Part shown: one piece after another, positions 1 through 9,169 of the stretch
Layout: each line of letters opens with the position of its first letter
Numbering within the stretch: the first letter of the stretch is position 1
Assembly: GCA_963675055.2 (NCBI GenBank)
Contig: CAXXJE010000002.1
Location: 620,001 to 684,000, forward strand
Length of the DNA stretch: 64,000 nucleotides
Source of the DNA: PGYT01 sp963675055
GTDB taxonomy: Bacteria; Bacteroidota; Ignavibacteria; Ignavibacteriales; Melioribacteraceae
Direction of reading: 5' to 3'
Position numbers and translations under genes: made by a program
Notes under the pieces: model-generated
What the model saw: the letters and a program-made list of their open reading frames with translations, nothing else
Database searches by the model: none
Told to the model about the DNA's origin: nothing

Positions 1-361
1 CGAGGTATACAAAAAACCAATCGGACTCGATCATATTATCCCTGCGCATAAGACTGGCGTCAATCGATGCCGGATCGGAATCGTACATTCTTGCCCCTAT
101 ATAGATGTTCTCCGAATCATAGCTGACCCAGACTGCCGTTTTCTCGGTAGCCGGATTGCCTTCATCAGGATCCCTTTGCACAAACCCGTCTATGGGCTGT
201 GTTTTATATACCGGTTCCCTTAACTTTCCATCCAGTTTTAAATGCTGAGAAAGTTTAGACGCTAAAACTTTTTTGGATTTTGCTAAGTCCTTTCCGGAAA
301 CCGATATACTAAGCAGCAACATAATTAGAAGGAGGGTAATAATTGTTGAGCTTTTCTTCAT
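1..361 (-). CDS. Secreted protein with CBM9-like N-terminal domain (partial, 5' end only)
   Basis: Reading leftwards from ATG at 359-361 gives about 120 residues with no stop before the window edge, so the 3' part lies outside. Residues 1-23 form a Sec signal peptide (KKSS followed by a Leu/Ile-rich core). The following stretch, with the phrases LDGKLREPVYK, VSYDSENIYIGARMYD and an aspartate-rich end, matches the CBM9-like fold that starts the large DUF5916-type secreted or outer-membrane proteins of Bacteroidota and relatives. In that family the CBM9-like domain is followed by a barrel-like region, which cannot be seen here. Family placement is by recalled motif resemblance. Confidence 0.7.
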   Translation of the reverse strand, partial: MKKSSTIITLLLIMLLLSISVSGKDLAKSKKVLASKLSQHLKLDGKLREPVYKTQPIDGFVQRDPDEGNPATEKTAVWVSYDSENIYIGARMYDSDPASIDASLMRRDNMIESDWFFVYL

Positions 362-637
362 ACTTAACCTAAAACTGTGTTTGTAAGTTTAGACTCGTCA
401 CCCCCCTGTGATGTTGCTTTAAAAACATGGTTTTTAAGCAGTTTATTCCTTTAAACGAAAATTCCGCCAAATTATTTTATTCAGCAGTTGTGTTATCAGA
501 ATTTTGATCAACTATCAGAAATCTGATAATACGCTTTCTCCCATAATTCTAATAAATCCAGATTATACATTGAAACCGCTGGTATAGCGCCTGGCACAAT
601 ACTGGAGTTAAATCCGGAAAACCATTTCGGGGAGAAA

Positions 638-2428
638 ATGAAAAGACTAACTGCGATCTTATTATTCACCACAGGTACGCTATTCGCCCAGTATTATGGC
701 GAAAGAACAACAGAGCAAAGTTTCGAATCATCTTCATTATTTTTTAACAGTCATTACCTTAACACATACGGAATTTATAAGTTCAAGGATGCGGCAGTCG
801 GGCTGATCGATGATCCGTTTTTGAACTCGTATTTGAATCCCGCATTTATTCCGGATTTAGGCGACAAAGAATTTTTACTGCATATCGATTTCAGGGGCGA
901 CAGAACCAAACCGGAAGTTTTAAAAACCTATGTTCAGCCTATCGATTATCTCGCAAGCAGCATCTACAGGGAATCTTACATTGATCCGCGATGGTTCAGT
1001 AAGACACGTACAGAACCGGAACCTGTAGTTTCAATCGGATTCCTCATGTATCCTGAAGGCAGATTTAATAAAAATTTTTACATCGGCGGCAGTTACCAGC
1101 TAATCCTGGCCGACGAAAGTTTCTATGAGATGCCGTATTCAATCTATAATAAAAACATCTATTACGATTCCTTCAACTCGCGAATATCCAGCGAAGCTCT
1201 CTCGATCGACTATTCCGCTTCAACTGATGAAATGCTGAACGAAGCACATATGTTAAGTTTGTTTTCAGGATATAAATTTTCCGAAAAAATGAGCGCGGGT
1301 ATTTTTCTGAACAGTGTTATATTATCCAGAGACGGGGCATTTGGTAATAATGGGATCTACTACAGTTACCCGTACTCCAATGCTCTTCTGAGCGAAAGAG
1401 ATCAGAGTTACGGACACTTGGATGTTGCCGCCGGAATTAACTACAAAACTTCGAATAACTTTCTGGCAGGATTAAAACTTGGACTACTTACAGGCAATGC
1501 TGAACAAACATTCCTGTCTGAAAGTAACTACTATTACAAGTCCAATGAACCCGGGGAGTCAGATACGTGGGATTACAACTATTCCAATTATTTGAAAGAG
1601 CAGAACTGGGACCAGGATGGGAATACCTTTTATGGTAGTCTGAATCTTCAAAAACAATTCACAACAGGAAGTTCGATAAATATGTATTATCGTTTCACAA
1701 CAAGCGATGTTTCTTCCACAACTTCCTCAACAATCGATGATACTCTTAATTATTCGTATAAATATTATGACAGTTATACAAACAAATATAACATAAGCGA
1801 GAGTAGTTCGTCGCTTCATGATCAAAGATCCGGCAACGGAACAAGAGATACCAAGCGTCATGAATTTATGTTTAATGTAAACTGGCTCGTTTCAGATGCG
1901 GTTAATATTTATTCGGCACTATACGTAAAGCGGGAAAATTATTCAATTGAGATTAGTGAGCCCGTAACTGCAAATCGATTCTCTTATAGTTACAATGAAA
2001 CATATCCCGATAACATTATCAATGTTTATAATAACTCCTCGTCCGAGAAAAAAACGATGAATTGGAGTTACGAAGCCAAAATATGGACTCTACAGATTCC
2101 GGTTCTTGTTAATGTTGAAGTAAACCGGTACTGGGGTTTCATGGCGGGGATTAACAGGATTCTTGATGCCTGGAATGTGGACGATATAACCACAGCCCAG
2201 ATTTCAACACGTCAAAAAGTTTCAAACGGCGTTGAAACAAATGAGAGCAATATAATTGAAAAGTACCGACAGCCCGATAAAAGGATCACCGAAGACAAGT
2301 TCGATATTATTGCTTCGTTTCACGGTAATATTACAGATGAGTTAAAAGTAAGATTAATCCTGAATCCGGATTTCGATAATGAATTCAGTATTGAACAATG
2401 GTGGCTTAGTTTTAACGCGGGATTTTAA
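638..2428 (+). CDS. Predicted outer-membrane beta-barrel protein, unknown function
   Basis: 596 aa. ATG at 638 follows a strong GGGGAG ribosome binding site at about 629-634. Residues 1-17 are a signal peptide ending in LFAQ. The rest alternates hydrophobic and polar residues, is very rich in Tyr, Ser and Asn, and closes on Phe (SFNAGF), as outer-membrane barrels do. The middle (about 290-420) is low-complexity Ser/Tyr/Asp-rich and probably forms surface loops. I do not recognise a named family. It stands alone between an oppositely oriented partial gene and a small lipoprotein gene. Confidence 0.75.
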   Translation: MKRLTAILLFTTGTLFAQYYGERTTEQSFESSSLFFNSHYLNTYGIYKFKDAAVGLIDDPFLNSYLNPAFIPDLGDKEFLLHIDFRGDRTKPEVLKTYVQPIDYLASSIYRESYIDPRWFSKTRTEPEPVVSIGFLMYPEGRFNKNFYIGGSYQLILADESFYEMPYSIYNKNIYYDSFNSRISSEALSIDYSASTDEMLNEAHMLSLFSGYKFSEKMSAGIFLNSVILSRDGAFGNNGIYYSYPYSNALLSERDQSYGHLDVAAGINYKTSNNFLAGLKLGLLTGNAEQTFLSESNYYYKSNEPGESDTWDYNYSNYLKEQNWDQDGNTFYGSLNLQKQFTTGSSINMYYRFTTSDVSSTTSSTIDDTLNYSYKYYDSYTNKYNISESSSSLHDQRSGNGTRDTKRHEFMFNVNWLVSDAVNIYSALYVKRENYSIEISEPVTANRFSYSYNETYPDNIINVYNNSSSEKKTMNWSYEAKIWTLQIPVLVNVEVNRYWGFMAGINRILDAWNVDDITTAQISTRQKVSNGVETNESNIIEKYRQPDKRITEDKFDIIASFHGNITDELKVRLILNPDFDNEFSIEQWWLSFNAGF

Positions 2429-2547
2429 AAGCCGGATAACGACATGTCTAATACCAGAATAATAAATATTATACTGATAATTACACTTTGTTTTTGCATG
2501 TATTTTTGCAACTAAGTTATTTAATTAATTTAAGCAGGAGATTCTTT

Positions 2548-3036
2548 ATGAATGCGTCAATAAAAAAAATGTTCCTTTGGTTTATATTAACGTTGGGAGG
2601 AATCTCCTGCAGTACTGACCAGGACGTTTTATCGCCCGGGTCGAACTATAATATTACAATAAACAGCGGAGCATCATACGGGGAGTGCGTTGGGTATTGT
2701 GTAAGGACACTCGATCTATCCGGAACAAATGCCGAATATCACATGCTCAGCTACCAACCGGATGAATATCCTTATAAAAGTATTGATGGTGAAATATCAA
2801 TTTATGAGTGGAATCAAATAATTTCTCATATTGATGACAATACTATAAAAAAAATGAAAAAAGTTTATGGCTGTCCTGATTGTGCAGACGGCGGAGCGGA
2901 GTGGATTGAGATTACAACAGATACTTATTCTAAAAAAATCACCTTCGAGGTTGGGAACGTACCTCAGCAAATCCATGAAATTGTACAAAAACTTAGGTTA
3001 ATTAGAGAAAGGCTAAATCCTGATAACTGTAATTAA
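2548..3036 (+). CDS. Small Cys-rich lipoprotein, unknown function
   Basis: 162 aa from ATG 2548, chosen because AGGAG at 2536-2540 sits at the right distance and a lipoprotein signal follows directly; an upstream in-frame ATG at 2488 would bury that signal. The hydrophobic core FLWFILTLGG leads to ISC with Cys21 as the probable lipidation site. The mature part has two close Cys pairs (GECVGYC, and GCPDC followed by ADGG), which could form disulfides or bind metal outside the cytoplasm. No named family recognised. Confidence 0.7.
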   Translation: MNASIKKMFLWFILTLGGISCSTDQDVLSPGSNYNITINSGASYGECVGYCVRTLDLSGTNAEYHMLSYQPDEYPYKSIDGEISIYEWNQIISHIDDNTIKKMKKVYGCPDCADGGAEWIEITTDTYSKKITFEVGNVPQQIHEIVQKLRLIRERLNPDNCN

Positions 3037-3108
3037 TAAACAGGATATTTCTTTTTTTTGCGTAGAATATATTCTCCGCTCATACTATCTTAGGAAAACA
3101 GTTTTTGT

Positions 3109-4530
3109 ATGACTCATTTAAAGAACATATTTCTCCCGCATAACCTGCGTGGCAAGATAATCCTGACTTTCAGCATTGTCTCGATAATCATTGTTGTTGC
3201 AACTGCAAGAATCAGTTATATGTTCGTGAAAGATATTTACATCGAGCAGCTTGCGGAACAGGTAAAACAATACTCTCATGCGATTTCTGTTCAGTTCAAA
3301 GAAAGTTATTTAAGAACCCTTCCGCTCGGGGCCTTGTCGCCATTATCTCACACTTACTTTCAGGATATACTAAACCGAAATACTTCGGGCAGCACGGTTC
3401 AGGAAGCATTTGTATTCGATAATGAGTTCAAACTTATTGTACACTCTGACGCTGAGAAGAAGCTATATGTTGTTGAATCCCGTTTGCTCCTGAATAAAAG
3501 TGAAATAGACACATTACATATCGGTGAATCTGTTACATCTCTGCCATTCAAGGGAAGGGATGATAAATGGTATATGTGGGGATTTATCAAACTTGCCGAC
3601 AACTACTATCTGGGTGTGAGAGAAAGTGCACACAGACTAGCAAAGGTTGAACAGTTTTCCATTTACTTCTGGCTCATAGGTCTGGTAGGAATAATTCTCA
3701 CAATGATCGCAGGCATGTTCCTTGCGAATAGAATTGTTACGCCAATAAATAAACTTGTTGAGTTCAGCAGACAGATAGGTGAAAGAAACTTCAGCAGTAA
3801 TAAGCCCGAACGCGTAACCGGAGAATTGAAAATACTTGCCGATGCAATGGAATTAATGAAAGACCGGTTAAACAGGCATCACAGTGAAAAGGAAGAAATG
3901 CTTGCGAGAATTGCACACGAAATAAGAAATCCGCTTGGGGGGATAGAACTACTTGCCAATTTAACAAAAGAAGATCTCGTAAAAGATGGTCGGAATCCTG
4001 AGTACATCAGTAAAATTCTCGACGAAGTTGCCGGCTTAAAAGAGCTGATTACAGCTTATCTCAACTTCAGCAAACCAATGTCACCCTCGCCGGCCTGGTG
4101 CGATTTGGAGGATACAATTCCTGCAACTTCAGACATTTACCACAAAAGACTTAGAGAAAAAAACATTAAACTGGATATTGAAATTAAAAACAGGAAGGTT
4201 TGGTTCGATCCGGCACATTTGAGAAACATTATCTTAAACCTGGTCGCTAATAGTATTGATTCGATTCAGGGAGAAGGGACTATAAGTATTTCAACACTTT
4301 CAGAAAACGGGACAACAGATATTATTGTTGCTGATACTGGCTGCGGAATAGATGCTGCAGCAGTTCCGAATATTTTTGAACCTTTCTTTACTACAAAGAA
4401 TAACGGCACCGGTCTGGGACTCGCAATTTCCAAGAAGTTATGCGAAGAGAATAATGCAAAACTATCAATACTTGAAACAGGAAACATCGGAACAGCTTTT
4501 AAAATTGAAATCAAGAACAAGCATGAATAA
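3109..4530 (+). CDS. Membrane sensor histidine kinase (NtrB-like partner)
   Basis: 473 aa. Membrane helix at about 16-36, a periplasmic sensor region of about 145 residues, second helix at about 185-206, then a HAMP linker to about 260. The H-box reads ARIAHEIRNPLGG with phospho-acceptor His270. The ATPase domain shows the N-box (LVANSIDSI), G1 (DTGCGID) and G2 (GTGLGLAIS). Its stop overlaps the start of the next gene, a sigma-54-dependent response regulator, so the two form a cognate pair. The sensor region resembles no family I can name, so the signal is unknown. Confidence 0.93.
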   Translation: MTHLKNIFLPHNLRGKIILTFSIVSIIIVVATARISYMFVKDIYIEQLAEQVKQYSHAISVQFKESYLRTLPLGALSPLSHTYFQDILNRNTSGSTVQEAFVFDNEFKLIVHSDAEKKLYVVESRLLLNKSEIDTLHIGESVTSLPFKGRDDKWYMWGFIKLADNYYLGVRESAHRLAKVEQFSIYFWLIGLVGIILTMIAGMFLANRIVTPINKLVEFSRQIGERNFSSNKPERVTGELKILADAMELMKDRLNRHHSEKEEMLARIAHEIRNPLGGIELLANLTKEDLVKDGRNPEYISKILDEVAGLKELITAYLNFSKPMSPSPAWCDLEDTIPATSDIYHKRLREKNIKLDIEIKNRKVWFDPAHLRNIILNLVANSIDSIQGEGTISISTLSENGTTDIIVADTGCGIDAAAVPNIFEPFFTTKNNGTGLGLAISKKLCEENNAKLSILETGNIGTAFKIEIKNKHE

Positions 4531-5890
4531 TTACAATATTATAGTAGTTGAAGATAACAGCACAATGAGGCTCGGCATTAAAGAGACTCTGAAAAGAGAG
4601 GGCTTTAAAATTTACGAATTCGACAACGGAGTAGACGCAGCCGGCTTTGCGGACTCTCAAATACAGATTGCTGTTCTCGATCTTAAAATGGAACCTATTG
4701 ACGGTATTGAAACTTTGAGAAGACTTAGGTTGAAAAATCCGGACATAAAAGTTTTGATGATTTCCGCATATGGCACAGTTGACGATGCGGTAAAAGCCAT
4801 GCAGCTGGGAGCTACCGATTTTCTTACAAAACCATTTTCTCCTGATGAGCTTCGGATCCGGATTAATAATCTGGTTAGTGAATTATATAAAGACGAACAG
4901 ATTAATTCACTTATAGAGCGAAACAAAATCCTGTCTGATGAAATCAACGAAGATTTTGATGAAATTATAGGGAACAGCGCTTCAATTAAAAATGTCTTTA
5001 ACACAATAGACAAAGTGGCCGTATCAGACAGTACGATTCTTATCCGGGGTGAAAGCGGTACGGGTAAAGAACTTGTTGCAAGAGCTGTACACAGAAAAAG
5101 CAACCGGGCTGACTTGCCGTTTATTAAACTCAACTGCGGTGCGCTGAACGAGAATCTTCTTGAAAGCGAATTGTTCGGACACGTTAAAGGTGCTTTTACG
5201 GGGGCGCTCAAAGACAAGAAGGGTCGATTCGAGCTTGCCGATAAAGGCTCCTTATTCCTTGACGAAATTGGCGACCTTCCTGCTGCAATGCAGGTTAAAC
5301 TTTTGCGGGTTCTCCAGGAAGGTGAGTTCGAGCATGTCGGAGGCGAAACAACTATTAAAACAGACGTTAGAATAATTTCGGCGACAAATGTAGATCTCAA
5401 AAAACTTGTCAACGAAGGAAAGTTCAGAGAAGATCTTTATTACAGACTGAATGTTATCCCGATTTCCCTGCCGTCCCTGCGCGAAAGAAAGGAAGATATA
5501 CCATTGCTTGTAGACTATTTCATTAACAGAAATGCCATGACTCTCAAGCAGCAGAGAAAATCAATATCAAAGGAAGGACTTGAATTACTCTGTTCGTATT
5601 CGTGGCCGGGGAATATCCGTGAGCTGGAAAACCTCATTGAACGGCTCTTTGTTATTAACAGTGGTAATGAGGTAGAATCCGGATTAATCGCCAGTCACTT
5701 AAACTCGGGAATTTCTTTACAGCTCAACAATGACAGTCTTCCGCTTGACGATGCATTATTTAATTTTGAAAAGCAGATGATTATGCAGGCAATGAAAAGT
5801 TGTAACGGTGTAAAGAATCGTGCAGCCAAAATGCTGGGAATTAAAACAAGCGCCCTGTATTATAAACTGGAAAAGTTCGGTATGATCTAA
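4523..5890 (+). CDS. Sigma-54-dependent response regulator (NtrC family)
   Basis: 455 aa from ATG 4523, which overlaps the kinase stop by 8 bp (translational coupling). A longer in-frame reading from 4352 exists but would lie inside the kinase gene and precede the receiver domain. Receiver domain about 1-120, with E10/D11 acidic pocket and phospho-acceptor Asp53 (VLDLKM). AAA+ domain with Walker A GESGTGKE and the sigma-54 contact loop GAFTGA. The C-terminal Fis-type helix-turn-helix contains NRAAKMLGIKTSALYYKLEK. It should activate sigma-54 promoters on phosphorylation by the upstream kinase. Confidence 0.95.
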   Translation: MNNYNIIVVEDNSTMRLGIKETLKREGFKIYEFDNGVDAAGFADSQIQIAVLDLKMEPIDGIETLRRLRLKNPDIKVLMISAYGTVDDAVKAMQLGATDFLTKPFSPDELRIRINNLVSELYKDEQINSLIERNKILSDEINEDFDEIIGNSASIKNVFNTIDKVAVSDSTILIRGESGTGKELVARAVHRKSNRADLPFIKLNCGALNENLLESELFGHVKGAFTGALKDKKGRFELADKGSLFLDEIGDLPAAMQVKLLRVLQEGEFEHVGGETTIKTDVRIISATNVDLKKLVNEGKFREDLYYRLNVIPISLPSLRERKEDIPLLVDYFINRNAMTLKQQRKSISKEGLELLCSYSWPGNIRELENLIERLFVINSGNEVESGLIASHLNSGISLQLNNDSLPLDDALFNFEKQMIMQAMKSCNGVKNRAAKMLGIKTSALYYKLEKFGMI

Positions 5891-5905
5891 CCGGAGAACA
5901 TAGAA

Positions 5906-6928
5906 ATGTTAACACGAAACTTATTTATAATAAATATACTCACTTATGTTCCGGCAATAGTCCTTGTTTTAAACATTTCCACATACTCCCAAGATTTAAA
6001 TATGCTTGAAAACGATTATTTCAAACTTCTTAATAACTATCAAAGCTATGTCGACATGTTGGATTCCGCAACACATCGGTATAATGTGCAAATCCGGAAC
6101 ATCGAAAATGAAAAGAGTAAAGATAACCGTGATGAGAATACGATTGCCGGATTAATGGCAGCAGCCGTTGTTACCTCCGACAGTCTTGATATAATTAGGG
6201 AAAGTATTGATAGTACAAAGTCTATTATAAATGAACGGAAAGAAGTTCTCAACAGGATTTACTCACAAAAAATCGATTCTTTAAAAGATCTTGAGGCTGA
6301 CGAGAACTTCACCGGTAACAGATCCGAATTGAATATTGAAATATTATCCTTAATTGAAAAACGACTTCTCGTCAGACCTCAGATAACAACACTCTCTTAT
6401 AATCCGAAGGAGCTTGTTAAACTAACATCAACTGCATTGAACGATACATCAGATCAGAAGCTGTTAGAGGATTATATTCGCAGTGCTTTGACTGAGGTAA
6501 ATACTCAGTTGGATCAAATAAGCAATATGACGAACAGAATCGATGAGGTACTGAGTCTCCAGGAGAAAGTTCAGGACTTTATAGAAGAATCCGGCATGCA
6601 GACCAACATCAGCCGGTTTAGCTCTCAATCTCAGTACGCTAAGGGATCAGATATGAATAATTATAATCCCGGAGAGGACATCGGCAACAACATGGATTTT
6701 GCGAAAGACGCTGTAAATATTATTCCCCAGGCAAGAACTTTTTCAATTTTGTTCGATCAGCTCAACATTAATGAAAATCTTTCACAGCAGAATCCGGCAC
6801 AATGGAATCAGTATCTGGATGGTACCTCGGGTTTTATTTCACTGAAGGATTATCTTGAAATATTACGCGAGATAAAAGTCAGGCTTATTGATTACAAATC
6901 TATTCTTGAAAATAAACTGTCCCGGTAG
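5906..6928 (+). CDS. Exported coiled-coil protein, unknown function
   Basis: 340 aa, starting 15 bp after the regulator and ending 3 bp before the next gene, so in the same operon. A hydrophobic segment at about 8-26 followed by STYSQD looks like a signal peptide or anchor. Residues about 30-125 and 195-225 are rich in charged heptad-like stretches and probably form coiled coils. No enzyme motif is visible. Its place between a sigma-54 two-component pair and an outer-membrane-like protein suggests an envelope-spanning or scaffold role. Confidence 0.65.
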   Translation: MLTRNLFIINILTYVPAIVLVLNISTYSQDLNMLENDYFKLLNNYQSYVDMLDSATHRYNVQIRNIENEKSKDNRDENTIAGLMAAAVVTSDSLDIIRESIDSTKSIINERKEVLNRIYSQKIDSLKDLEADENFTGNRSELNIEILSLIEKRLLVRPQITTLSYNPKELVKLTSTALNDTSDQKLLEDYIRSALTEVNTQLDQISNMTNRIDEVLSLQEKVQDFIEESGMQTNISRFSSQSQYAKGSDMNNYNPGEDIGNNMDFAKDAVNIIPQARTFSILFDQLNINENLSQQNPAQWNQYLDGTSGFISLKDYLEILREIKVRLIDYKSILENKLSR

Positions 6929-6931
6929 TTA

Positions 6932-7957
6932 ATGCCAAGGATATCCGAATATTACTTTTTTCTACTCATCCTGTTGCTGCCGGCAACTGATTTAACCGCA
7001 CAACTATCACTTAAACTCGGGGCCGAAAGCGGCTTGTATGTTGCAGACAATCCTGCATTTGCAAACGAGAAGCAACTGGAAGCCAGGCTGGATGCTAAGC
7101 TTTCTTATCTTTACAGTGATCTCAACAAATCAGTACAGGCGGATATACGGATTCGCCCGGAGTTATATGGGAACAATGATCTTTCTGCTTTGAAAATCAA
7201 ATCTACAGGGGCTTACTTCCAAAGAGAAAAAGAGTTTAACTGGGGAATCAATGTTAATACATATTACTATAACTTCAGTTTTAATAACACCTCATCTGAC
7301 TTTGTTGTATGCGATCTACGCGGGGATATATTAAAATCAATCAATGCTTCATCATCATTCATTCTTGAAGCGGGTTATATATTCAGGATTAATCGAGCCG
7401 CAGCGGATTTAAGTATTAATTCATTCCTCATTGATTTAATGTTTCTTAATAATATCACTACCGGGATAAATTTAGGAACAGGAATATATATTGAGAATTT
7501 TCATTCGAACTATGAACCGGCAACTGCAAATGAAACCATTAGAAATAAAAATACCGGTTCGAGATTCGGTCCAATGATAAGTATTGACTATCTCGGTTCA
7601 TTCATACTCAGAGGCACAAACTATTTCCTTTTCCATAATTCGGATATTACAAAACCGGTATCAATAGAGTATCTTGCAAGCTTTGTATTCGGGAAAAAAA
7701 TCAGCCCCGATTTTTCTATAATGCTACTGATCGACTACTATAAAAGCAGTTTCAGGTTTAAAAGTAATGTTGACTCGGAAAAGTATTTATACTTTCCTTC
7801 AAATATAGAAAATCAGGTTGCGGCAAAAATTGGATACGATATAAACAGACAAACGGAAATCTATTTTAAATGCGGCTATTTTAAAATGGATTTAACAGCC
7901 AGTAAACAACCTCTTACCGGATGGAATCTCTTAGTAGGTATTCAAAGCAATCTTTAA
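6932..7957 (+). CDS. Predicted outer-membrane barrel protein, unknown function
   Basis: 341 aa. ATG 6932 lies 3 bp after the previous stop. Signal peptide about 1-23 (FFLLILLLPATDLTAQ). The mature part is made of alternating hydrophobic/polar strands ending LVGIQSNL, consistent with a small outer-membrane barrel. It is the last gene of the run that begins with the histidine kinase. No named family recognised. Confidence 0.65.
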   Translation: MPRISEYYFFLLILLLPATDLTAQLSLKLGAESGLYVADNPAFANEKQLEARLDAKLSYLYSDLNKSVQADIRIRPELYGNNDLSALKIKSTGAYFQREKEFNWGINVNTYYYNFSFNNTSSDFVVCDLRGDILKSINASSSFILEAGYIFRINRAAADLSINSFLIDLMFLNNITTGINLGTGIYIENFHSNYEPATANETIRNKNTGSRFGPMISIDYLGSFILRGTNYFLFHNSDITKPVSIEYLASFVFGKKISPDFSIMLLIDYYKSSFRFKSNVDSEKYLYFPSNIENQVAAKIGYDINRQTEIYFKCGYFKMDLTASKQPLTGWNLLVGIQSNL

Positions 7958-7999
7958 TAATAAAAAATGTTATAATATCGATTAAATTCCATTGATTGA

Positions 8000-9112
8000 C
8001 TATTGAGGAGTACTGTATGATAACCCAATAGGGATAGAGTGGTGAAGATTAATACCGACAACAAAATTATCCCACTCACCGAATCCAAAATAGACACCCG
8101 GTGAAAGTCCGGCTACCATTAAAAGACCGGGATAAACATTTACTCTGATATTAGGCAGTTTTGGTCCGGTTGCCAACACACTCAAAAGTAAGGAATTATT
8201 CCTGTCATAAAAAAATGCAAGGGCTCCGTCGATATCCGGTGTTAATATTCTAAGACTCTTAAATTCATTCGAATTAATTCTATTTGCTACCTGCCCGAAA
8301 CCCAAAGAATAACTATCGATTTGATTAGGACTATAGCTAACCCCGGCAATTCCACTCAATCCCCAATATATGAAGCCGGAAAGATGACTAACAAACGGCA
8401 ATTCTTTCCGAACTAGATATTGCTGGCCGGTGTTCTCCAAAAATCCGTTATTCGGACTAAACATTGGTTGGAGTGACCACTCATACATCGGGAGGGTTTT
8501 GGAAAAAAACTCTTTTATAAAATCAAACTCAAAGAGTACAAAACCCATTGTATTAAAAATATACACGTCCGCAATCATATCAATATTCGGTCCGTTGTGC
8601 TTGCCGTTTTCAATAGCTTCATTCATAAATTGATAAGCATTGGTCAGAAGGAAAGAAGAAAACCACGGAGACCAATAACCATGGTATTCAAACCACTCTT
8701 TAAGTTTAGCGTAAAGCATACCGTTACCTATTGTATGATCTGCAAAATTCGGAATGAACTGTGACTTTTTTGAGTTTAACTTGAAGTTCCAAATTTCCAG
8801 TTCAACAAACCGGTCCCAACCGTACGCTTCGATAGTATTAACAGGGTGCTTCAAATTGCGGAACAGATTATCAAATCCGTCAGCGTAATATAGGTCAAAA
8901 ACATTTTTAGTGTGTGAGCCGTTACGAAGTACGTCGAAGCTGCCATTAATGAACAAAGAGACCGGATTAAATAATAAGTCCGATCCGAAATTGTTATCCG
9001 GATTATAAAAGTAGTAATGATTATTCTGAGCGTAGTAATGACTACTAAGGAGGATTACAATTAAAATGATTGCCCGTCGAATCAGTTTGTTAGTCCAAAT
9101 ATTTAATAAGAA
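8000..9112 (-). CDS. Exported protein lacking a standard start codon
   Basis: The open frame runs from just after a stop at 9113-9115 down to 8000. It contains an obvious signal peptide: KLIRRAIILIVILLSS, then HYYAQNN. No in-frame ATG or GTG exists upstream of or in the signal peptide; the first TTG is at 8954-8956, downstream of it. Candidates are rare codons ATT at 9098-9100 or CTG at 9083-9085, neither with a good ribosome binding site. The mature protein (NPVSLFINGSFDVLRNG near the start, then Trp/Phe/Tyr-rich strands) is unrecognised and looks envelope-associated. Either a rare start is used or the start has been lost and the gene is decaying. Confidence 0.55.
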   Translation of the reverse strand, partial: FLLNIWTNKLIRRAIILIVILLSSHYYAQNNHYYFYNPDNNFGSDLLFNPVSLFINGSFDVLRNGSHTKNVFDLYYADGFDNLFRNLKHPVNTIEAYGWDRFVELEIWNFKLNSKKSQFIPNFADHTIGNGMLYAKLKEWFEYHGYWSPWFSSFLLTNAYQFMNEAIENGKHNGPNIDMIADVYIFNTMGFVLFEFDFIKEFFSKTLPMYEWSLQPMFSPNNGFLENTGQQYLVRKELPFVSHLSGFIYWGLSGIAGVSYSPNQIDSYSLGFGQVANRINSNEFKSLRILTPDIDGALAFFYDRNNSLLLSVLATGPKLPNIRVNVYPGLLMVAGLSPGVYFGFGEWDNFVVGINLHHSIPIGLSYSTPQ

Positions 9113-9169
9113 TTAAATGAAATCTGCAATCTAAACCATTCAGGAAAATCTAATATTTCGCTGTCAGTA

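Noticed and set aside
592..606. Sigma-54-like promoter TGGCAC upstream of the 638 gene
   Set aside because: The -24 half fits but the -12 position reads GA instead of GC, so it lacks the essential dinucleotide.
2444..2515. 23-codon hydrophobic reading frame (starts MSNTRIINIILI) between the barrel gene and the lipoprotein gene
   Set aside because: No convincing ribosome binding site and no family; too short to support as a gene, although a small membrane peptide is possible.
4657..5412. 251-codon open frame on the minus strand
   Set aside because: Entirely antisense to the NtrC-type regulator; low-complexity Ser/Leu composition typical of a shadow frame.
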